From positions 1 to 44,408 of the forward strand of contig JAQGAU010000077.1 in NCBI GenBank assembly GCA_034698045.1: DNA of 44,408 nucleotides, written 5' to 3'. Each line of letters opens with the position of its first letter. Within the stretch, counting starts at the first letter, position 1. Both the position numbers and the translations under genes were made by a program. Positions 22,896-34,051 of this stretch are shown here, one piece after another. The notes beneath the pieces are model-generated. The model was not told the DNA's origin. It made no database searches and saw only the letters and a program-made list of their open reading frames with translations. This stretch comes from Paramacrobiotus richtersi (lineage: Eukaryota; Tardigrada; Eutardigrada; Parachela; Macrobiotidae).

Positions 22896-22985
22896 CAGTT
22901 TGCAGATGTGGAAGGGATTCTGCTCCAGTTTTTTTTGTTCTTTCCCGCCATCACCAACATGACTGTCCCCTACCAGCCGGTCATA
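22896..22985 (-). CDS. Unrecognised 30-codon exon, phase 0 at both ends
   Basis: Acceptor TTTTGCAG, donor GTATGT. It encodes YDRLVGDSHVGDGGKEQ and then KKLEQNPFHICKL. NPF is the classical EH-domain binding motif, which would suit an endocytic hinge, but it may be coincidence. Phase fits splicing to the exon at 22609. Confidence 0.45.
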
Positions 22986-23990
22986 CTGCAAAACAATACA
23001 GTTATTTTGATGCAGTAGTAATGTATGTGGACTGTGCCAAAAATAAACCGTTTTTTCAAACGGGAACCGTGCTAAACAGCATCATGATGTCTTTTTTGAT
23101 CGGTAAGTGTCGGTATTCGCAACATTGGAGCGCTGTGGTTTAAGGGTTTTTTTTAAAAACTAATTACGATGATAACCATTGCCCACTGAATCCGTTTGCG
23201 AGAGAAACAAGAAAACTTTCCCCAAAAATACATTAAACTGAACCCATAGAACCCGCACGTTATCAACGAACACAACAATTGAATTTATTGAGTCCAGTGC
23301 TCTATCTTTCATCACGTACAACTCTTATCGATAACCGAATTTAAAGGCTATACTGGTTCGAGCGAACCGATATTTTCAACTCTTCAGTCTCTTCTACTGT
23401 AGTGGAGCCTACTTAACGACAAAATATGTTTATTTATTTAAAAAGACGGCTGGAGGCCATGAAACGCCTTTCATATTAGCACTCGTTGCATTTCCTTCAA
23501 CGGCATGTCTACATCCCTACATTCAAACCTAATTAGCGCTTTTCACACACTTATTGTTAAGAGAAACAAACAGTTTTATTAACGCCTATAATGTTTTACG
23601 GCTTTGCTGCTGTACGGATATGTTTATTAACAAATATTTCACAAAATAGCAATAATTCCACCTTAATTAGTATGTGTGATCATGAGTGTGCGTTATTTCA
23701 AGTACATTACAGTATTTGTCTTCTGACGGTACATTTTTCAGTGTCTCTTACGAATCGTCACCGGCTAACAGTCAAACTTACGAGATGGGGGATCTCGTCC
23801 GGATTGAGCAGGAAAGCGTCAAGCTGTAACGTATACGCTACTGGAAGGTCCTGGAGAACAAAAAGTAAGACTCTAAACATGTCACATGCGTGGCCAGGTA
23901 TGTGCTATCGATAGCAACCAAATCTGGCATATTGGCACTTTAACTTTCCCACTTGCGAGTAGGAAAACAGGGGTCACTAAACAGACCTAC
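22986..23990. other. Intron-like stretch
   Basis: AT-rich, no exon recognised. The last 60 bp share sequence with 26364-26429, flanking the duplicated hinge-like exon. Confidence 0.4.
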
Positions 23991-24200
23991 CGGTTGGTCG
24001 ACGCCGACTGCGCCGGGCGCCGGGTCCTGGACAAGGGGAGCCTGGGGAGGCAAACCGGGGCCGTCGTCTTCCCCAACGGCATGTTGATCGACGCCGATTG
24101 CGCCGGGCGCCTGGTGCGGGCCCAGGGCAGGTAAACCGGGACCGTCGTCGTCCTGAACGGCAAGCTGATCGGCGTGCGGGACACCGGCGTCGAGGACATG
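23991..24200 (-). CDS. Acidic Pro-rich repeat exon 3 (possible adaptin hinge)
   Basis: Acceptor CATTATAG, donor GTAGGT, 70 codons, phase 0-0, no stops. It encodes VLDAGVPHADQLAVQDDDGP, GLPALGPHQAPGAIGVDQ, then a second round HAVGEDDGPGLPPQAP ending DPAPGAVGVDQP, so it contains an internal duplication. The last 40 bases and the following intron match 26430-26470 almost exactly. It is probably disordered. Its placement in the adaptin hinge is inference from strand, phase and position before the ear. Confidence 0.5.
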
Positions 24201-25039
24201 CTATAATGCAGAAACCTATTAAATTTTGACTGGCCAGTGGTCAGCCAGACCGACGATCACTGAAAACTACTGCAGAACTGTTCTTTTGTCCATTATTTAC
24301 TAAGCAGTGTTGTACGAAGGCAGAAATCACGCATGCTGCCGTGCACACTTTCCAAATATATATGCCTTGAAAAGGTCAAAAACAATCTCGCATACCAAAA
24401 TTCTCGTGGTATCCCGTTTCTTTTGAAACTGTGCACGAGAATGGAGGTACATATGACGATTGTGAGCCAAAACTGCCACAAAAATTACCAAAAAGAGACG
24501 CTGAGTTTTTGATATGTGCGGCCAGTGTCGTTTCACCTCGGATTTCGCCTTCCTACTGGTACGGGACGTTGTGGAACTTTGCCAGCCAGACAAGTATCGA
24601 CCAGTGTCAATTTTTCCAGAGTGTGCTTCATACAGTGATAGACATTTCAATCTGGCACAAAAAGTTTTAATAATAGCTTGCGAGATCGTTCTTAATATTA
24701 TGCTGGGTATATAACACCAAAATGTTCTTACTAACAATTGTAAGGGTATTTTGGCCGGTGTTCGTACGTTACATATATGATTATTTACCTATAAGAACAT
24801 AAATATAAGCATGTAAATTCTTGCATTATTTAATCATATAATTTACATATTCAGTGAATTCGTTTATTGATTTTTATGCAGAATTTGTGCCCACAAATTG
24901 TAGTCCACAAATTGTACTGCACGAAAAACTGGACACCCAGGGAACCGGCACAACGTCAGCGGACATTCTGTCGTCTGCAGTTAAAAAAAGCCGGCAGTTT
25001 ACAAAGTGCCGAAGGAAACTTCACAACAGCTACTATTCT

Positions 25040-26400
25040 CAAGTGTCCATTTCGTCCTCCCAGTCCGACTCGTGGGGCGTTGATTCCGTCGATCTGTTTT
25101 CCTCATCGGACACCAGTGCATAGTTAATAGAGAGATCGGTTTCGTCTTCCGCATATTCGCTGGACAGAGATTCGTTTTCTTGGTCCGCGTTACCATTGCG
25201 GGCCGGGTTACTGTCGGGTTCGTATCTAAGGTTAGCCGGCATAAATCACCAATGGCATCGTACACAGCTGTTACTGCCTGTTGGCTCAGGCGGAGGTACC
25301 GGATTTTCGACAGACGAGTATCCCAAAAACATCGGCGATTAAACATTACTCGGTCGAACCAGGTTGCGATGATCATGCTTATCCACAACCGCCAAATGCA
25401 GTGGCACATCCTTGAATGTATCGAGGAGTGAAAGATCTTTACCAGTCGAGCTGCCGGTTCCACCATGTCGAAAGCGTACACCAAGTTGCCAAATTCGGTG
25501 AACTGCACGAAAGCGTCAGTAAACGCAGGACAGGATAGGAGTAGTTTTCCAGTTCAAATGTCAAAAACGTTTCCACCCACAAGCACTACAGTCCCGTTTG
25601 GGTGGATGAAATGACAATCGCGAATTTACGCATCATAGAATCATAGCATCATCATTCGCATCGGTCAGATCGCGCGGTGACATCATCGAATCCACATTGA
25701 CAGGCTCCAGTACAGTTTGACCACTTCGCGCGTCCCACAAACTGCCTAACAATACCGCCAAAGGATTCCAAGCGGGCAGACCGGGCCAGTCGATCCCAGT
25801 TGGAATATTTCCGAAATCTACGATCTCTTTTCGCGTGACGTAATCCAGTACGCAGTATTTGTTGACAAAATGTTTGACATTCGTGCAGCACAGCAAAAGA
25901 CGTTCAATCACATTCACCGCTTGCGTCAGTGTCATGTTGCTGACGGCAGCCACTTCGTCGCAGTGACCCTTTGCCGGGTCCGAGGCGCTCCAGATTCTGG
26001 CCCGGTGCTTGTTGTGGTTCGAATTCGAAGAGGAAGCGCCGCTCACAGGCAGGAAGACAGTAGTCGATGGCAGTTTGTTGGCAGTGTTTGCAGATTGGAA
26101 TCCCGGGAGTCAGCGGAAAGAAAACCTGCGATTTCAGAATCCTGGATTTGTCATTGCGATTGACCGAAGCGGAAGCCATGAATCCAGTGGCCATTTCCAT
26201 AACGACCATATTGTTGGTTGATTGTCGTAAATAAATGCAGCTGCAGTTTCCCCATTTTGGTGCACGTTTAAGCGATTCCAGGCAAAGTTGTGCTGCTTCG
26301 TTTGCAAATGTTTCAAATCGACTGGCGCATACGCGAAATTCCAAAACCCGTTTTTGTAAGCTTTTCGTGTTGGCACTTTAACTGAACTTTTTTCTAGTGG
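25040..26400 (-). pseudogene. Degenerate intronless ORF, unknown protein
   Basis: Minus strand, in the intron between two hinge-like exons. Protein-like stretches in changing frames cover about 1.3 kb without introns: ASRFETFANEAAQLCLESLK, ICKHCQQTAIDYCLPACERR, TLTQAVNVIERLLLCCTNVK, VVLVGGNVFD, FTEFGNLVYAFDMVEPAARL, and a strongly acidic end (ESDWEDEMDT, stop at 25039-25041). It needs several frame changes to read through, so it is dead or, less likely, poorly sequenced. The single-exon form suggests a retrocopied or transposed gene. I cannot name the family. Confidence 0.5.
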
Positions 26401-26429
26401 GAAAACAGGATTTGCTAACACAAACCTAC

Positions 26430-26552
26430 CGGTTGGTCGACGCCGACTGCGCCGGGCGCCGGCTGCGGGGGAGGCAAACCGGTACCATCGTCCTCCTCTT
26501 CTTCCACAACGACGGGCTGGACGGCATCCGGGACACCGGCGTTGTGGACAGG
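26430..26552 (-). CDS. Acidic Pro-rich repeat exon 2 (possible adaptin hinge)
   Basis: Acceptor GATTTAG, donor GTAGGT, 41 codons, phase 0-0. It encodes PVHNAGVPDAVQPVVVEEEE, then DDGTGLPPPQPAPGAVGVDQ plus P. It is closely similar to exon 3 at 23991-24200 in coding and downstream intron sequence. Same role uncertainty as its partners. Confidence 0.5.
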
Positions 26553-27330
26553 CTAAATCGAGAAACCATATTTATAAAAGCACAGCCTATAATTATGAAA
26601 GGAATTCCGTATACTAACTGATTAATGTTAGCAATATGGTGCAGTGTTCACCACTGCCATCTTGCCATTCAAAACAATTTCCGCTTTAAAAAAATTTCGA
26701 TAACGAAATCACACACTAAGCATTATCAAATGCAAACAAAACTCAATAAATGTTGAAAGCTATATCATAAGAAAGCAAATAAACCATGGTTGCAGAACCA
26801 TTAATACACCAGAAATCGAAAAACTGAGAAGACGTGCAATCCAGAAAATGCAAAGCACTGCGATCTAACCCAGAGCATGCCACCCAACAACTCGAGCGCG
26901 TCGCATATCATCATGTAAACAACTGCAGCAATTAATGCTATGAGTATGTCCTTAATAAAAAGCGCCAGATTGCCATGTCGATCGATTATTCCCTCACTAA
27001 CTCACGTCAGAAAACGGCATTGCGCATGGCGCCAAAGATATTCTCAAGACTCGTAAAGGCAAGTATTACCACATTCCACTTTCCACAGCAGAAAGTTCTC
27101 AGCATCCACTCAGACACCACGTTTATGACATTATCCAAGGGACCACCACTAACGTACACTGTATTTCAACAATTTGAAGTAAACTTCACGCATTTACGGA
27201 AACGACATCTGTGGTATGTATATCTACTTGTGTACATACTTCTGTGCGTACGGAAAATACACATACACAGAAAAAAAGTACAAAATATAAAACAAATAAT
27301 GTGCAGCAAGAGACACCAAAACAAACCTAC

Positions 27331-27468
27331 CAGTTGTTCAATGCCGTCGGGAGCGGGTTCCGGGTTAAGCGGCAAAGCGGGACCCTGGCCATCCAAGAGG
27401 AGCGCTGCGTCTTCCTGGTCCAATCGCAGTTGTTCGGCAGGCGCGCCACGGGCGGCATTCAGGACCCG
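27331..27468 (-). CDS. Acidic Pro-rich repeat exon 1 (possible adaptin hinge)
   Basis: Acceptor CATTGTAG, donor GTAGGT, 46 codons, phase 0-0. It encodes RVLNAARGAPAEQLRLDQED, AALLLDGQGPALPLNPEP, then APDGIEQL. It is more diverged from the other two, but the pattern VLNAxxxxPAxQL...DxxGPxLPxxPxPAPxxxxxxQ is shared. LLLD resembles a clathrin-box core (LLDLD/LLNLD type), which would suit a hinge; this is suggestive only. Confidence 0.5.
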
Positions 27469-28224
27469 CTACAATGTAGAAAAATTAATTTATCCGCCCA
27501 TTGCAGATTGATGTCAAAAAAGTACGTAAAAGAACTAATATTCAGCCTAACAAAATATGGACCGCCCTCAGAAGCCGCATTTCCTAGGCATGAAATTTAT
27601 AACACTGCTCTCCTGGTGGTTTTTTTCCTCTTTTCCACACTGGTGCTAGATGCTCAGTTTCACGTTTGATCTTATTGTTCTGACGTTTTTGTTCAGCCAG
27701 GTTTAAACTCCCGTGCTATCGATGAAACGGGTTACCTGCCTTGGAATGCAATAAAACGATGAACCGGGATGTGGTACAAGTACTGCTTTTGTTGTTGTTG
27801 TGAGTTACTTCCTACCCGATGCTTACGTGGTTGCTTCACTAGAAACTGAGTTCCTAGTGAAGCATCCACGTAAGCATCGAAGTGAAAGGAAATTATTATG
27901 ACGTGACGAAACTGCTGTACCGTGGCAGCCGTTCAAATGACCCTTTATGATAAGACGATGGTGTGAGGTGAAAAATATATTCAGCGTTGCCGGTTTGGAT
28001 GCTCGCGCACAAACGGATTTCTGGAGACTGTTCACTGATTTGTGGGAATTTCAAAACAGTAATGTAGGCCAGCGGAAACTCACACGTGCTTGGGTGTTGT
28101 GGTCACCAATTTTATAAAACATCACACAAAAACTTGTATTAAAAACCAAATCAAAACTGAACGCAACCGGGAAAAAATCACCGGAACTGCAGAATGTCAT
28201 AACCAGAACAAAAAATTACAGAAC
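27469..28224. other. Intron-like stretch with a hairpin
   Basis: No exon recognised. Contains the near-perfect hairpin at 27817-27879. Confidence 0.4.
27817..27879. repeat. 26-bp hairpin, one mismatch, 11-nt loop
   Basis: Arms 27817-27842 and 27854-27879 (CGATGCTTACGTGG... and its complement). The size resembles a small foldback element or a pre-miRNA-like stem. Confidence 0.85.
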
Positions 28225-30356
28225 ACCAAAAAACCGGTTCACAATTTCCCTCACCGGGAAGAGGGCTCCAACAGCGTACACCACTATGGGTAAATATGCC
28301 CCCTTGTAACTGCCCGTGTAACACTTCCTGGCGAGTAATTCCACCAGCCCGATGACCGGGAGCCCGATGACCACAGAGAAGAAAGCCGTATTCCAGTCCC
28401 ACCCCGGTGCTGGTACTGCGTCACGGCCGCCGCCGGCCGCCCCTTGCCCTCGCTCCCGCCCCCACCGTTCCCGTGCCCGTCGCGTTGGCTGGACCCTGAC
28501 TCGTCCTGCTTGGCCTGCAACCACAAACAACACATCACGCTGACGTAATGTTCCAAAATCGGTCACAAATTATCACATCCTGTTTATCCTCATATTATTT
28601 CTCTGTTAGACAACTGCGCACGTGATGTCCAGACAATTCCTGCCATTCAACAATTTTCTTTTAATTCGCTGGAATATTAAGTATTTTAAATATGTAAACC
28701 AGTAAAACTACACATAATTCGACAAATCAAATAACCGTAAATAACTACGAAATTTTTCATTAATAAGTTTATTACGTAACGGTTCCATAAATGCTAGTAA
28801 AGCAAACCAAACCTAGTAAAGCAAACGCATGAAAAAAGCATAAAAACGAAAAACACAGCACTAATCCTTTTTTCTAAATTTCTTCCCGGTTTTCTTTAGC
28901 GAAACGTACCTGCTGCTCCGTTTCATCTGATTGGTCGCTGTCCAGTTTTTCCGAAGATTTCTCGTACGTGTGGGCGGTTGGTCTGGGCTTGGCAGTGGTC
29001 GTTGAAGCCTTTTTCTAAAATGATTTCATTTATAATGCGTCTAACGAGTCCACAATTAATGAAGGAAGAATGTATGGAAAGATTTTACAAATGCTAGTAA
29101 AACTGACGTGAATACAAAGCCAACCCGTTACGCAAATTTAAGTCATTCACATATGCTTATTTCCTGTATTTTCGCTCAAAAATTTCACCAAGAAATCCTA
29201 ATCAGATATAAAAAAATCCGTGATATTATTGAGGGTGCTAATCAAGTTACACGCTCCGCTGGAGGATGAGCGCTGCTACACAACGGCTATCATTTCCGCC
29301 TTGCTTTCATTTCATTTTTGCTGCCTGTGAGAGCAGGTGGCTGACGTGAATTAGCCCCGTACAAAAAGGCCGATCAACAAGTGTTGTTGAACCAAATAAA
29401 AATCCACTACGGCATCTGGGTTGACCAATAAAATGTAATAAAAACCGAAGCGATTACTACCGGAAATAACTGCTGCATGCGCCGCGTGAATCAACGGAGA
29501 CTCACAGCGGCTACACTCAACGCGCCGGCCGCCAATCGTAACAACCGATTCACTCAGACGTAATCATTACAAATCAGCAAATAATTCACCTTCGCAAAGA
29601 AAATCTCTTCATAAAACATTAATTTCGAGTTCGTCGTTTTACCACGTTTAAAATCGATACCAAATTGAACAAAAAAATTTATGGAAACTTGGCTAATAAC
29701 CGGTAGAAAAAACGATTATGATGTCCATAACCTCACGCATGAAAGTCTTACTGAACGCCACTGCACTACGATGTTGCATACTGCCAAAGAACTGCTACAA
29801 ATGAATTAGTATGTCTCAGTCCAAAGCAAACCTGTCAATAACCAGAAAAAAATTAATAAACGTGATCTACACATATCTAACATGGTAAAAAGTTATTTAG
29901 AAATCTTTCTTTCCTTGTATATTGTCCATATTACAAAAGATTAAGCTACGACGTGACATGTGTAATTACGTATCGGCCACTGCACTACGATATCCACACT
30001 TTATAACGTTGAATGAATACACCGTTTTATTACACTTTTATTACCGTTCATTAATCTAATCCACCCAGTTAGCACTACACATTCGATAAACGAGTATATC
30101 CTTAGCAAAACAAATTTCCCAATAATCACAAACCATTTCTTACCGTCTTGATCAATTCTGGCGGCCTCATTTGTTCATACCACACAAAAATAAACCCACT
30201 GACACAAAACGGTAATCCACCGTTCTGCCAACGTAAAAATCGTGGTACGCGACAAAGAGTGCTGACCACAGCACACACACTACTAGAAAAACACAACCAA
30301 GCCGTTTAAGGTGCACACTGCGCAGCACTAAACTTCGCCGCGGCGTTGTCCGCCAT
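28225..30356 (-). CDS. Small acidic/Gly-rich protein gene, possible membrane protein, unrecognised
   Basis: Exon 1, 30356-30319, starts MADNAAAKFSAA (donor GTGTGC, weak). Exon 2, 29015-28910, joins in phase and gives QKRLQRPLPSPDPTAHTYEK, then SSEKLDSDQSDETEQQ. Exon 3 from 28514 continues in phase with AKQDESGSSQRDGHGNGGGG, then SEGKGRPAAA. Further on, the other frame of exon 3 encodes a convincing membrane segment (WNTAFFSVVIGLPVIGLVEL) while the linked frame becomes Ser/Trp-rich and stops near 28284. So either the hydrophobic frame is chance, or a one-base shift separates it from the N-terminus. The N-terminal region looks disordered and cytosolic. Family not identified. Confidence 0.45.
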
Positions 30357-31990
30357 GACACTTTCTATATCGTGGAGGGTTTGTCCTCGGCTGTCATGAA
30401 CGATGTTTTGATTTCCCTACCAAACTTCCAAACCGCATTTTGTCGTTTTAATGTTATATTTATCTACGGCCTTTCATTCTTCCAGCACACTGAATTCAAA
30501 CCTGCTTAATTGGTTCTCAGTAAATATAAATCTGTAAAGCTTCTAAGGTTCCAAACGATAATAAAATAATTCAAATAAAGCACTTAATCCAAATAAAACA
30601 ATAACGAAGATAATTCTTTTTCAGTTATGCAAAACTATACCGCACGAATCTCTCCACAATTAAACGCTGCCAAATAATGGTGCAACCCGCCTGGCCTCCC
30701 ACTCACCTCACTCACCCCACCACCATCAGCGAGAAGTGAACTCACAAAAGCACCCTGAACGCGCCCAGTCACCAGCAAAATCCCTATTCATGTGCGCGCT
30801 TCCGACTGAGATCAATGGGAGACAAAAACAGCTAGCAACGCCCCATCCGCGTGCCCGGTGCATTCTGTGACACGGTTCACAGGCGGAAATGGCGTGCCCG
30901 CTATCCCAGAAACTTTCTGAATTTTTTTGCAAATATACTCAGTTACGTTACGGCGAAAGAAAATGTCCAAAGTCTTGTTCAACATATGAACATTATCAAA
31001 ACATTAAAACTACAAATAGTTCAACAAATTACATAATTATAAATCGTGATAATTAGAAAACAGTTTCGTTAATAACTGCATCAATTAAACCATGCACATG
31101 GTTCAGGTTAAGCAGTTCAGTACAGTACCTTTCGCCCACAAGTATAACCAAGGAATTGTAATCAAACGTAAAAATCCGTGCCAAACTGCTAATCAAATCA
31201 TACGCTCGTTGAAGGATGATCGCTGCTACACAACGGCACCGGCTACCATTTCCGTCTTTGCTTTCATTTATGTTTATCCTCATATTTTTCAGACAATTCT
31301 GCCATTTAAGAAGATGTAAATCATCTTTTAATTAACTAGAATAATACGTATTTTACATATATAAAACAGTAAAATGACACATCAAAAAAGCATAAAAAAT
31401 CAATAATCATAAATAACTACGAACGTTTTAATTAATAATTTTATTAATTTAGGCCCTTCACATGCTTAGATCGACCAGCTTCATTTCCTATACTTTTCGC
31501 CTAAAACTTTAACTAAGTAATTCTTAATAAAATGTAAAAAAATCCGTGAAATTATTGAGGGTACTAAATTGTTAATCAAATTACATGCTCCGTTGGAGGA
31601 GGAGCGCTGCCATACAACGGCACCGGCTATCGTTACCGTCTTTGCTTTTATTTCGTTTTTGCTGCCTGTGAGAGCAGGCGTTTGACACGAATTAGCCCCG
31701 TACAAACAAGCTGGCGATCAACAAGTGTTGTTGAACCAAATGAAAACCCAATCGATTACTACCGGAAATAACTGGTGCATGCGCCGCGTGAATCCCCCGA
31801 GCCTCACACCGACCACACTCATCGCGTCGCCAAACAAAATAACTGATTCACTTCGCGAAAATATTTCTCAGTACAAATCACTAAATAATCTAATTTTACA
31901 GTACAGTTACTTCGATTATTCAGCGTTTAAAACAAATCGATACAAAACTGAACGATTATGCAAAGTTGCCTGGTAACCGGTAGAAATAAT
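28575..31990. repeat. Intron-scale direct duplication (28575-29720 versus 31170-31990)
   Basis: The later copy repeats, in order, TGTTTATCCTCATATT (28578 and 31270), CAGTAAAA..ACACAT and ATAACTACGAA strings, AATCCGTGA..ATTATTGAGGGT, GCTGCCTGTGAGAGCAGG, AACAAGTGTTGTTGAACCAA, TGCATGCGCCGCGTGAATC and TAACCGGTAGAAA. A third, partial piece (31170-31268) abuts it. The 28.6-kb copy contains exon 2 of the small acidic protein gene; the 31.3-kb copy lacks it. Confidence 0.8.
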
Positions 31991-32045
31991 GGGAACGACT
32001 CAAAACGGAAGGATTTCTAGTGAAAAAATGCGATAATTGACTGAC

Positions 32046-33230
32046 CTTCTCCACGGTTATCTCAAACAGATCGTTAATTCTAAGGTGTTGCTTGTCATAA
32101 ACCTGGGCAGCATGTAAAAAAAACGAAAATGTAATGTCAAAAAAAGCAAAAGCAGAAAATATGCACACCATGAAAAATGGTTTACACACCCTCAGAACGG
32201 TCGTTCCATGACTGATGCACTGGACACGCAAGCTGGTAGCATTCCGAAACGCGATCGTGGCTAAATCGTTTCTGTAAAAACACATCAATTTGTACATTTT
32301 GAGCGTCAGATTTAGTTTAAATCAATTCAAACTGCCCAAAATCCTGCTTGATTTCGACGCTAGCTCACCTTTCATTCGTAATCTCTCGTGCCCCAGAGAC
32401 CCCGTCAAATTTAACTTTGTCATGGGTGAAAAAAGTTATAGTGAGATCCAGAAAGAGTCCTTCCTGACACACCACTCTTTCTGTTTCCCCGGCAGGTCCT
32501 GTAATCTGCAGGCTGTCCAACTGACATACCTAAGCAATTACATTGAAATTTATTGTAATGAGATACCACGTAGCTGGCTTTAAAAGAAACTACAGTAGTT
32601 ATTGAAAACTGAAACCGAAACTACTAACACGATTCTTATCAGTTAAAACCGCCTTAGTACGTGGCAATGTACCCAACAACGATGCAGCGGCGTTGTGCAG
32701 CAGCACAAACACCTAAGCAATGTCATATAATTTGACTTTGTATAACCCGGCAAATGCGTCTAGAAGCGTCAAGACCGGCTCACCTTGACATAAAGGATCG
32801 CACTCGGTAGTCCCACCATGCCCACATCAACTCTCGTTTCGCCTACTGCGCCGTCGACGAACAGCATTCCATCCCGTGAGCACGTCACCCCGACGGTCCC
32901 TGCGACGGGTAGGCAATATATTCCGCCCGTTCCTCCTATACGCGGTCGCAGGTCGTACCCCGCGTATGGGCACAGTACCAGCGTGTCCCCGTGGAGACCA
33001 GGCATCGCTGACACCCCGGACTCCGCTGGAGCAATCAGTGAAAGCCTGATAATGCAGGGTACCAGCAAAAGTTTCGCTGTCCCGGTTTGGCCCATTACAC
33101 CAAAGACAGATAGAAGGATAGTCGGGAGGAGCTTGTTGCCGGAGATGTGGAAGGGGATCTGCACGTCGTAGGCCGCCGCGCGTCCGCCTGCCCGCTGGCC
33201 GTGCTCGCCGTACAACAGCACATCGAACAC
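32046..33230 (-). CDS. Unrecognised secreted/luminal protein, first exon fused to a malectin-domain fragment
   Basis: Four exons in phase: 33230-32784, 32520-32369, 32271-32190, 32102-32046. The first 100 bases of exon 1 encode VFDVLLYGEHGQRAGGRAAA, then YDVQIPFHISGNKLL, half a malectin fold. The same open frame continues into MGQTGTAKLLLVPCIIRLSL, an ATG (33095) followed by a weak signal-peptide-like stretch, then a Cys/Gly-rich part to ILYVK. Later exons give LDSLQITGPAGETERVVCQE, VKFDGVSGAREITNERN, ATIAFRNATSLRVQC and RINDLFEITVEK, with an N-glycosylation site (NAT). Translation could start at 33095 or the exon could be an internal chimeric exon after an acceptor GGGCAG. No continuation exon after 32046 was identified. 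It looks luminal or extracellular; function unknown. Confidence 0.55.
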
Positions 33231-34051
33231 CTGCCCATTATCACACACATTCGTTATTTAATCGCGTACGGAGCCAAACAGAACTGTTGCATATTTCCAG
33301 TTTCTTATGCCGAGAGAGAAATAACCTGTTCCGTCCAGTACGATATTGTGTTCAGAATACAAACATATAATCAAGCTGACTGATTATTTCATTAATTACA
33401 AAGCGGATTGTACAAACTTATTCAATTTTACGATTCTCGGCTTTTGGCTTCGGTCTCATTTTATCTATAATCTCATTTAAGCAACTAGTGTAACATAAAG
33501 ATAACATGGCAGACAAACAAGCTTTGACAGAATGTCTCTTAGAATCTTATTTAAATTATATTAAACAGATATATTAACTGATTTATCATTAAAAATTTAA
33601 TTACTGAACTTCAGCAATAAACCCTCTTTTCAAAATGCACATCTAATCTGAACAAGTCTCTTTTGAGTGTAAATACAATTTTATTTTAAATTTAGTTAGT
33701 TTAGTATTAAATAAAATTTTATTAAGCACGGACGGAAACTGAACAGAATACGTTATTTATTAAGACATCAATTTTATTATCGGAAATTACTGAAATTATT
33801 ACATCCATTAAAAATTCGTGAAACTGAGAGATGATTCATTCATGAAATCGTTCAATTTTAGAAAATTATACTCCCGCTATAACATCTGAATTATTCACGA
33901 TAAATATTGAATGCCAAAACAAAGCTAACAATGCAATTTTCAATACACCATAATGTATTCAATTAAATCTCCTCTACAATTCGCAGGATAAACCAGTAAA
34001 CGTAATTAACGTGCGGTAGTTGACGAAAGCCGAATCAACGGTCGTTCATAC
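33231..34051. other. AT-rich stretch after the branching-enzyme block
   Basis: Searched by eye for the missing C-terminal exons of glycogen branching enzyme (all-beta domain); none seen on the minus strand. Confidence 0.5.

Noticed and set aside
24327-24737. Minus-strand 136-residue open frame
   Set aside because: Atypical composition and no motif; AT-rich intron-like DNA.
28216-28566. PIG-S (GPI transamidase) N-terminus
   Set aside because: Only the general TM-plus-GLP pattern fits; the characteristic WWKTTE-type motif is missing.
30167-30361. Type II membrane-anchor frame overlapping the MADNAAAKF start
   Set aside because: It begins without an ATG, and the ATG frame splices in phase to the next exon.
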